NCBI GenBank assembly: GCA_047606825.1
Contig: JASGDY010000099.1
Coordinates: 1-18,606 of the forward strand
Reading direction: 5' to 3'
From: Rhizosphaericola sp047606825
GTDB lineage: Bacteria; Bacteroidota; Bacteroidia; Chitinophagales; Chitinophagaceae
Length of the DNA stretch: 18,606 nucleotides
Positions within the stretch are counted from its first letter, which is position 1, and every line of letters starts with the position of its first letter. Below are positions 13,540 to 18,606 of the stretch, one piece after another. The notes beneath the pieces were generated by a model. The model did not search any database and was not told the DNA's origin. It saw nothing but the letters and a program-made list of their open reading frames with translations. The translations under genes were made by a program, and so were the position numbers.

Positions 13540-14490
13540 ATGTCGTTTACGATCAGCACAACAGGTACGGGAAACAATCTATCCGTCAAAATAAAAAACG
13601 AAAAAAGCGGTGCTTATATCGAGGTGTATGCTCTCGGTGCAGTCTTGAACCAATATGGTTATGAAACCGAAAACGGTTCGTTTAACTGTGTCGATGCTTA
13701 CCGACAACCGACAGACGTGCTGTCGCGGATGATTCCCGCATTCAAGGGTGCAAAGTTGAGTCCTTTTGTGTGTCGGTTGACGGACGGCCGTTTTTCTTTC
13801 CAGGGAAAAGAATACAAAACAGGCAAGCATTTTGACGGTGCGTCCGCGATACATGGATTGGTGTACGATGCGCTGTTTGAGCTGTCCAGCCAGTCCGGGA
13901 CTGCGGAGGATGCCCGTATCGAACTCACAAAAACGGTGGAAGCCGATGACTATGGATTTCCGTTCCACTACCTTCTGAAAGTCATCTATACATTGACGCA
14001 GGACGATGCGGTGCGCATTGAGACCGTTGCTACCAATATCGGCCAAGAGGCGATGCCGCTCAACGACGGTTGGCATCCCTATTTCAAGCTGGACTCGGAG
14101 GTGGATGAGACGCTGTTGCAGTTTAGAAGCAAACAGATGGCTGTTTTTAATAAGGCGTTACTGCCCACTGGAGAATTTGTGGACTATAACGCATTTTCCC
14201 AGTTCAAAGCCGTGGGTGAAACGGAGCTGGACAACAGTTTTACGATCGATGACTTGGATACCCCCGCACTCGTCCTGAAAAGTGAAGATTTGAAACTGCA
14301 ACTAAGCGTTTCTCCCAAGCAAGGCTATCCGATATTGCAGATTTACATACCGCCGACCAGAGACAGTATTGCGGTGGAGAACCTGACAGGCCTTCCTGAT
14401 TCCTTCAACAACCATATTGGCTTGTTGACACTGCAACCCAATGAAACCAAGCATTTTGTGACGGAGTACCGTTTGGAACGGTTAGCGTAA
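13540..14490 (+). CDS. galM: Aldose 1-epimerase (galactose mutarotase family)
   Basis: Interconverts alpha and beta anomers of free hexoses such as galactose and glucose. The 316-residue protein has the mutarotase beta-sandwich landmarks: SPFVCRLTDGRFSF (74-87), the substrate-binding histidine H105 in AIHGLVYD, the catalytic acid H179 in NDGWHPYFKL, and the catalytic base E280 in VENLTGLPDSFNN. No signal peptide is present, so it acts in the cytoplasm. No sugar-utilisation genes are nearby, so the sugar cannot be inferred; a hexose-6-phosphate mutarotase (YeaD type) is less likely given the GWHPYFKL motif. It is convergent with the aspartyl protease gene across a 66-nt gap. Confidence 0.9.
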   Translation: MSFTISTTGTGNNLSVKIKNEKSGAYIEVYALGAVLNQYGYETENGSFNCVDAYRQPTDVLSRMIPAFKGAKLSPFVCRLTDGRFSFQGKEYKTGKHFDGASAIHGLVYDALFELSSQSGTAEDARIELTKTVEADDYGFPFHYLLKVIYTLTQDDAVRIETVATNIGQEAMPLNDGWHPYFKLDSEVDETLLQFRSKQMAVFNKALLPTGEFVDYNAFSQFKAVGETELDNSFTIDDLDTPALVLKSEDLKLQLSVSPKQGYPILQIYIPPTRDSIAVENLTGLPDSFNNHIGLLTLQPNETKHFVTEYRLERLA

Positions 14491-14556
14491 GTATTGTTCT
14501 CCGGCAGTCCATAAAATAGTTGTTAAAAAGTGCAGACATGCTGAGTATGCTCCTTT

Positions 14557-15822
14557 TTATTGGAACGTAACATAACATTGGTCAAAGTCAATACACATCT
14601 TGTCAAATAGCTGGATATAGTCCTGTCCTACCGCGTTGCCGTAAGGTGATACTTTCTTGGGGTAGACGGGAATATAAGGCAGCGTCTTTTTTCCAGAGCC
14701 TATCTGCAACGTGAAATTGGGATATTGGAAAGTCTTGTAGGAAGTAACGCCGCCCGCACTTCCAAGTCGGTATTTTCTTTTTTCTGATAGGGAACGCACC
14801 TCCGACTTATGGCCATCGTAATATTCCTTGTTGAGCTCGGACTGCTTGGCACCGGTGTCAAGGTGGAACAAGAGTGTGTCTTTTCCCCCGATTCCCAATA
14901 TCCGAATCGCATTGCCCTGATAATAGAAGTTGGCATTGTTTGCGGTACCTAGTGGCTGGTTGATGCTCAGCCGGCCATCGCGCGTAATCGTAATCGTGTG
15001 CATCGCATGGATGACCGGAAACCCGATAATGCCTTCAATCTTATAGTTGATTGTCGGAAATTGCAGCATCGCATCGTCCACCACAAGAAAAACAGCATTC
15101 CGGAAAACGGCACCGCCAATCCGCATTTCCGCAGCAACACCAAGTTGTGCCATGATTTGACGCTCGTTGGCGGAGCTGACCGTTATGTTGACGGGAATGA
15201 CGCGTAGACCGAGTGCTTGAGCCGCCGAGCTACTGATCGTGGAGATTCCCGCTCCCGAGTCAAATATGAAATGTGCCGTGTCTTTTTGGTTGACGGTAAT
15301 GGGCAGCGTCCACAAGTTCTGTTCGTCCCGGTACATCTGCACTGTCTTGTTACCTTCAAAGTCAACGGTTTGTGGCGCGATATTTTGCAGGGATTTGTAG
15401 AGTTGGTAGTTGTTGTCGTAGCTTGCAATATCGTCCCTGCTCAGTTTCGAGCGATATTTTCTCAACAGGATAGCATAGCAGGCAGCAGTGGATTTGTAGT
15501 CAAAGATTTTGATATAGTCGTCTGCCAGGATGTTTAGCAGGTTGATCCAAACGTTGCCGTCCATTTGCGTGGCATATTCCTGGCTTAACCGTTTGATGGC
15601 GGCGATGGACTGTTGGTGATTGCCCAGGGCATTCTGCGTGGAGGCCTGGAAATAAAGACTGTCCTGCGTTGTCAGCCCGGTATTGGTATGTGACAGTTTT
15701 TCTTTTAACGTGAAAAAATCCTTTTTCTCCAAAAGGCTGTTCATCTCCTCCAACGTCGTATGCTGCCCCCAGGCGGGTAATGTCCACAGCAAAAAGAAGG
15801 CGATATAACGGTACTTGTTCAT
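14557..15822 (-). CDS. Exported retropepsin-like aspartyl protease with two active-site motifs
   Basis: The ATG at 15822 gives 421 residues beginning with a clear signal peptide (MNKYRYIAFFLLWTLPAWGQ). An in-frame ATG at 15864 would add 14 residues ahead of it and overlap a promoter box, so it is rejected. Residues ~22-150 are helical and may be TPR-like, with an AxxALGNHQQSIAAIKRL repeat-type helix pair. Then come two retropepsin-type lobes: FIFDSGAGISTIS (Asp at 188) and LLFHLDTGAKQSEL (Asp at 322). The first lobe has the strand-rich GIIGFPVI flap/alpha segment expected of the family (Asp_protease_2 type). Two motifs in one chain suggest a bilobed, intramolecular active site. It probably acts in the periplasm. 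Substrate unknown. Convergent with galM. Confidence 0.82.
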   Translation of the reverse strand: MNKYRYIAFFLLWTLPAWGQHTTLEEMNSLLEKKDFFTLKEKLSHTNTGLTTQDSLYFQASTQNALGNHQQSIAAIKRLSQEYATQMDGNVWINLLNILADDYIKIFDYKSTAACYAILLRKYRSKLSRDDIASYDNNYQLYKSLQNIAPQTVDFEGNKTVQMYRDEQNLWTLPITVNQKDTAHFIFDSGAGISTISSSAAQALGLRVIPVNITVSSANERQIMAQLGVAAEMRIGGAVFRNAVFLVVDDAMLQFPTINYKIEGIIGFPVIHAMHTITITRDGRLSINQPLGTANNANFYYQGNAIRILGIGGKDTLLFHLDTGAKQSELNKEYYDGHKSEVRSLSEKRKYRLGSAGGVTSYKTFQYPNFTLQIGSGKKTLPYIPVYPKKVSPYGNAVGQDYIQLFDKMCIDFDQCYVTFQ

Positions 15823-15836
15823 CGGCTTTCCAAAAA

Positions 15837-15888
15837 GGGCAAAATTAAAACGAGCATACGTCACAATGCGTATCGTCGGGCAAAATTA
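15837..15888 (-). promoter_or_regulatory. Duplicated -7-type boxes ahead of the aspartyl protease
   Basis: The minus strand carries TAATTTTGCCC twice (plus-strand GGGCAAAATTA at 15837-15847 and 15878-15888). Each contains an exact TAnnTTTG box. The proximal one lies 17 nt before the ATG at 15822. Neither has a perfect TTTG at 19 nt; the proximal one has ATTG at 16 nt. Confidence 0.45.
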
Positions 15889-16016
15889 CCAAATATTTAT
15901 TCTCGATGGAATCGGTACGGAAATAGGGCAAAACAACTTTCCTGTCATCACTTGCCAATTACAATGTTATCCCTTACCATGTTATTCGATTATAGATGGT
16001 TGACCGCCGTCAAATC

Positions 16017-16062
16017 CTTACCACTCACCACCTTACCACTCACCACCTGACGCTTACCACTC
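16017..16062. repeat. 15-bp tandem repeat, two and a half copies
   Basis: CTTACCACTCACCAC occurs at 16017-16031 and 16032-16046 without a gap, and its first 10 bases recur at 16053-16062. It lies in the 307-bp gap between the divergent protease and membrane-protein genes. The rest of that gap (15889-16016, 16063-16129) shows nothing further that I can support. Confidence 0.8.
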
Positions 16063-16129
16063 CGCCCCTATTTTCTGCCAATAATCCCGAATCCTGCTAT
16101 TCTTTCCTAGATTAAATATAAATTTGGCT

Positions 16130-16930
16130 ATGGGATGGTTTACAAAAAAGAGTCACGGATGGGAAATCAAGCGGCTGGCGTGGACAATCGTTTCCATATT
16201 GGCGGTCATACCCTTGCCGATACACCTGTTTCCGGTAGCGTTCATCGCGCAGGGCTATAGGGCCAAAGTCCGCGCGTGGGTCATTACCGGCATTGTGTTT
16301 CTGGTTGCCGAGATTGCAATTTGGGTTATTTACGTTTTGTCCTTAAAGCATTTTGAGGCATCGATCGAGACTTTTTTGTTCACCAATGTTTCCACTTTTG
16401 TCTCTTATATCGTATTGTATGTAATGGGCAATATATTGTTGCTCCGCAATGTCAGACCTTATTTGAAAAGGCTGGAACTCGGCGAGGTCGTGGAACTACA
16501 ATGGGTCAACAGTGTCCGCACCATCCAACAGATATGGAAGCCTAATACCGTCAATTCGCCGCAGGTGTTCATCGCCCAACTGCTGAGCGACCGAGGCGAA
16601 ATCAACAATTATCAAGTCAGAAAAGATATCGACCAGATTATCCGCCATTTCAAAACCATCATCAACAAGGATTTCCAACGGGCAGAACTACTGGCGGTCA
16701 GGCACCAGACGATTTTGTCGCTTTTGTCCCAATACAAAACATTGCAAAAAAACGGGACAGACAACAACGTGGCCGCAACATCCAAAACCGAAATCGAAAA
16801 AGTCCTCGGCCAGGCCACAACGGCCGTCGAAAAAGAGGTCAACCTCCAATACGAAACGCAGCTGCTCTCCGTAACCGCCGAACGCGACGCTTACCTCCAG
16901 CAACTCCGCAACAGAAAACTCATCCAATAA
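16130..16930 (+). CDS. Membrane protein with cytoplasmic helical tail, TelA partner
   Basis: The 266-residue protein starts at ATG 16130 (a TTG at 16124 would add two residues). Three hydrophobic stretches lie near residues 17-42, 50-72 and 86-106, followed by a soluble tail of about 155 residues that is helical and charged, with a coiled-coil-like end (EKVLGQATTAVEKEVNLQYETQLLSVTAERDAYLQQL). It lies 17 nt ahead of the telA gene on the same strand, clearly one operon. TelA-family genes are often paired with a membrane protein (XpaC-type in Bacillus). This protein fits that position and architecture, but I cannot claim sequence homology by eye. It may anchor TelA at the membrane. Codons are C-ending more often than in the flanking AT-richer genes, like its partner. 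Confidence 0.75.
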   Translation: MGWFTKKSHGWEIKRLAWTIVSILAVIPLPIHLFPVAFIAQGYRAKVRAWVITGIVFLVAEIAIWVIYVLSLKHFEASIETFLFTNVSTFVSYIVLYVMGNILLLRNVRPYLKRLELGEVVELQWVNSVRTIQQIWKPNTVNSPQVFIAQLLSDRGEINNYQVRKDIDQIIRHFKTIINKDFQRAELLAVRHQTILSLLSQYKTLQKNGTDNNVAATSKTEIEKVLGQATTAVEKEVNLQYETQLLSVTAERDAYLQQLRNRKLIQ

Positions 16931-16947
16931 CAGCAAAATCAACGAAA

Positions 16948-18030
16948 ATGGCATTCCAGGACATCACTATCATAGATGACAGCAACCTTGTCAACGCGGA
17001 AAACAACAAACCTGTCTTCACGCCGGAAGACCAGAAAAAAATTGAGGAATTTAAAAACCAGATAGACCTCAAGTCCACGACCGGCATCGTCCAGTACGGA
17101 CTTGGCAGCCAGAACAAGGTCAGCGCGTTCTCCGACGAGATACTCCGGCAGGTAAAGACCCAGGACTTGGCTTCCGCACAGGATATCCTGCTCGACCTCA
17201 AAAGCAACGTCAAGGAATTTGACAAGGAAGCCAACAAGAAAAGTATTTTCCCGTTCTTCGACTCCATCGGCAAAAAAATCAAAAGACTCAAGGACCAATA
17301 CACTTCCGTGGAAAAAAACATCCACCAGATAGAGCTGAAACTCGAACAGCACTACCACGGCCTGATGAAGGACATCAATATCCTCGACAAATTGTTTGAG
17401 CAGAACCAGCAGTATTTCAAGGATCTTTCGCTCTATATCGAAGCCGGCGACCAGAAACTCTCCGAAGTCGCCAGCACACAACTCCCCGCTCTCAAAGCCG
17501 AAGCGGAATCCTCCAACGACCAGGCCAAAATACAGGAATACAAAGACCTCCAACAGCAACTGGAACGTTTTGAAAAAAAGCTGCATGACCTCAAACTTAC
17601 TCGAATGGTCGTCTTGCAGACGGCGCCACAGATACGCCTCATCCAAAACAACAGCACCGCACTGATGGAAAAAATCCAGTCCAGCATCGTCAACACTTTG
17701 CCGCTCTGGAAAAACCAGATGATACTCACGCTCGGCATCGCCCATTCCCAACAGGCACTCGCCGCCCAAAAAGCCGTTACTGACGCCACCAACGAACTCC
17801 TCCGCAAAAACAGCGAAATACTCAAGCAGTCCACCATCGAAATCGCCAAGGAAACCGAACGCGGCATCGTTGACATCGAAACCATTACCACCGCCAACAA
17901 CAATATCATCTCGACCATCGACGAGGTCATACGCATACAGCAGGAAGGCCGCGAAAAACGAAAAGTCGTTGAAGTGGAACTCCTCGAAGCAGAAAACCAG
18001 TTGAAAAATAAGATTTTGAGGAATGGGTAA
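16948..18030 (+). CDS. telA: TelA/KlaA toxic anion resistance family protein
   Basis: The 360-residue protein is almost entirely alpha-helical with no membrane segment. The C-terminal half has the family's conserved run: LKLTRMVVLQTAPQIRLIQ (~220-238), NTLPLWKNQMILTLGIAH (~249-266), QKAVTDATNELLRKNSEILK (~273-292), and ERGIVDIETI with IDEVIRIQQEG (~304-334). Family members (TelA/KlaA of RK2, YaaN/YceH of Bacillus) are linked to tellurite resistance, phage and colicin resistance or envelope stress, but the molecular activity is unsettled. Here it stands with one membrane protein and no terB/terC/terD genes within the window, so the function is more likely envelope-related than a full tellurite system. 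Full length compared with the family. Confidence 0.92.
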   Translation: MAFQDITIIDDSNLVNAENNKPVFTPEDQKKIEEFKNQIDLKSTTGIVQYGLGSQNKVSAFSDEILRQVKTQDLASAQDILLDLKSNVKEFDKEANKKSIFPFFDSIGKKIKRLKDQYTSVEKNIHQIELKLEQHYHGLMKDINILDKLFEQNQQYFKDLSLYIEAGDQKLSEVASTQLPALKAEAESSNDQAKIQEYKDLQQQLERFEKKLHDLKLTRMVVLQTAPQIRLIQNNSTALMEKIQSSIVNTLPLWKNQMILTLGIAHSQQALAAQKAVTDATNELLRKNSEILKQSTIEIAKETERGIVDIETITTANNNIISTIDEVIRIQQEGREKRKVVEVELLEAENQLKNKILRNG

Positions 18031-18095
18031 TGGATACGGTCGCACCTACGGAGGACCATAATGGAGATCGTTTAGTTCGTCGCTGCCAAAAGTAC

Positions 18096-18206
18096 GTCCC
18101 TACGGGACTTCTCAACATTTGAATAACGCCCAAAAGTTTAAGAAGTTGTTTGAGTTAGTTTTTTTCTTCTCCGCATAGTCTCCTGGGGGGCTTTTCGGAG
18201 AAGAAA
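18096..18206. repeat. Palindromic intergenic elements after telA
   Basis: GTCCC-TAC-GGGAC (18096-18108) is followed by an 11-bp perfect inverted repeat, TTTCTTCTCCG (18163-18173) / CGGAGAAGAAA (18196-18206). The 22-nt loop of the latter contains AGTCTC-CTGG-GGGGCT followed by TTTT (18177-18195), which looks like a small terminator for the telA transcript. Confidence 0.5.
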
Positions 18207-18293
18207 TACACATTTTTATAACCTTTTATATTGAATGGATTTAAACTTTCGCAGATATAAAAAATAGCTTTCGAGTATGCATATAAAATCCAA

Positions 18294-18357
18294 GATTCCT
18301 CCGTCCGGTCGGAATGACGTTGAACTTTTGAAGTTTTTAGGAAAAGCAAGCGTCATT
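18294..18357. repeat. Inverted pair of CGTCATT-type dispersed repeats
   Basis: The left part, read on the minus strand, is CGTCATTCCGACCGGACGG followed by AGGAATC (18294-18319). The right part, read on the plus strand, begins CGTCATTGAGAAG (from 18351). The arms share CGTCATT in inverted orientation (18313-18319, 18351-18357). Such words recur between genes in many Bacteroidota genomes. No gene is supported between 18031 and 18497. Confidence 0.5.
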
Positions 18358-18497
18358 GAGAAGAGATACGTCGAAGAAATTTCGTCCTCGATTTCTAAAA
18401 AGCGACGCATAAAAGTTTAAACGACTTCATTGTATGAAATATAGAAGATTGTACCGAAAAAATTAACCCAAACAGCTTCTAATACCAAACACTAATA

Positions 18498-18605
18498 TTA
18501 AACAGTCCAAATTAAGTCAGAAAAAATATAGTCAAAACTGCAAGTTTTCATAATTTCTGTTTCGGGAACCGTGTTGACCTTTTCGCTTATAAAATCTTCC
18601 ACATC
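18498..18605 (-). CDS. C-terminal end of an unidentified gene (enters from the right edge)
   Basis: A minus-strand frame is open from the right edge to a TAA at 18498-18500. It encodes 35 residues beginning DVEDFISEKVNTVPETEIMK. The pattern of an acidic start, a short helix and then a Val-Pro turn is reminiscent of the end of an Lrp/AsnC-type effector-binding domain. The stretch is too short to assign, and the frame could be open by chance. It would be convergent with telA. Confidence 0.35.
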   Translation of the reverse strand, partial: DVEDFISEKVNTVPETEIMKTCSFDYIFSDLIWTV

Positions 18606-18606
18606 T

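Noticed and set aside
16119..16126. TAAATTTG box just ahead of the membrane-protein gene
   Set aside because: An exact -7 match, but it ends 4 nt before the ATG at 16130 and has no -33 box at 19-21 nt, so a usable start site would fall at or after the start codon.
16939..18045. 368-codon minus-strand frame opposite telA
   Set aside because: The sense strand encodes a clear TelA protein; the antisense frame stays open because of the C-ending codon bias and has a Phe/Leu/Val-rich translation without motifs.
18155..18410. Two 64-codon minus-strand frames
   Set aside because: Both lie across the hairpin and CGTCATT repeats and have no coding character.

Overview
The window looks like a chromosomal segment of a member of the Bacteroidota, probably a Chitinophagaceae/Sphingobacteriia-type genome. 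Three things suggest this. MurF and alanine racemase are fused in one polypeptide, an arrangement typical of that phylum. Intergenic regions carry TTTG-N19-TAnnTTTG promoters, the signature of the Bacteroidota primary sigma factor, and starts lack obvious Shine-Dalgarno sequences. The OmpA-family porin with calcium-binding TSP3-type repeats is also typical. The species cannot be named from sequence alone.

Layout: 1-949 is a scar, the 5' end of a zinc-ribbon IS transposase running off the left edge and cutting into an alpha/beta-hydrolase of which only the C-terminal part remains. From 995 to 6484 four genes read leftward: the murF-alr fusion (peptidoglycan precursor synthesis), a small intensely charged low-complexity protein, purA (AMP synthesis) and a long-chain polyprenyl diphosphate synthase (quinone side chain). 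Rightward genes follow: class II fumarase (6784-8199), the OmpA-family protein behind an exact consensus promoter (8384-10057), a secreted protein with a carboxypeptidase-regulatory-like domain (10596-11324), a cbpA-cbpM co-chaperone/modulator pair (11450-12687), a 2H phosphoesterase (12853-13428) and an aldose 1-epimerase (13540-14490). A secreted retropepsin-type aspartyl protease reads leftward (14557-15822). The right part holds a two-gene rightward unit, a membrane protein followed by a TelA/KlaA 'toxic anion resistance' protein (16130-18030), then a repeat-rich gap and the end of a leftward gene at the edge.

Most genes are housekeeping. The less ordinary content is between them: a triple-hairpin array (10178-10248) bracketed by near-identical 15-bp direct repeats, a 29-bp perfect palindrome ahead of cbpA, a GC-rich foldable stretch ahead of fumC, an A-rich motif that starts at the stop codons of two unrelated genes and is followed by a hairpin, a terminator hairpin only 18 nt ahead of murF-alr, and a pair of inverted CGTCATT-type repeats near the right end. 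I saw no CRISPR array, rRNA or tRNA. No complete novel defence or metabolic system is evident; the best leads are the repeat elements, the charged protein and the TelA/membrane-protein pair.
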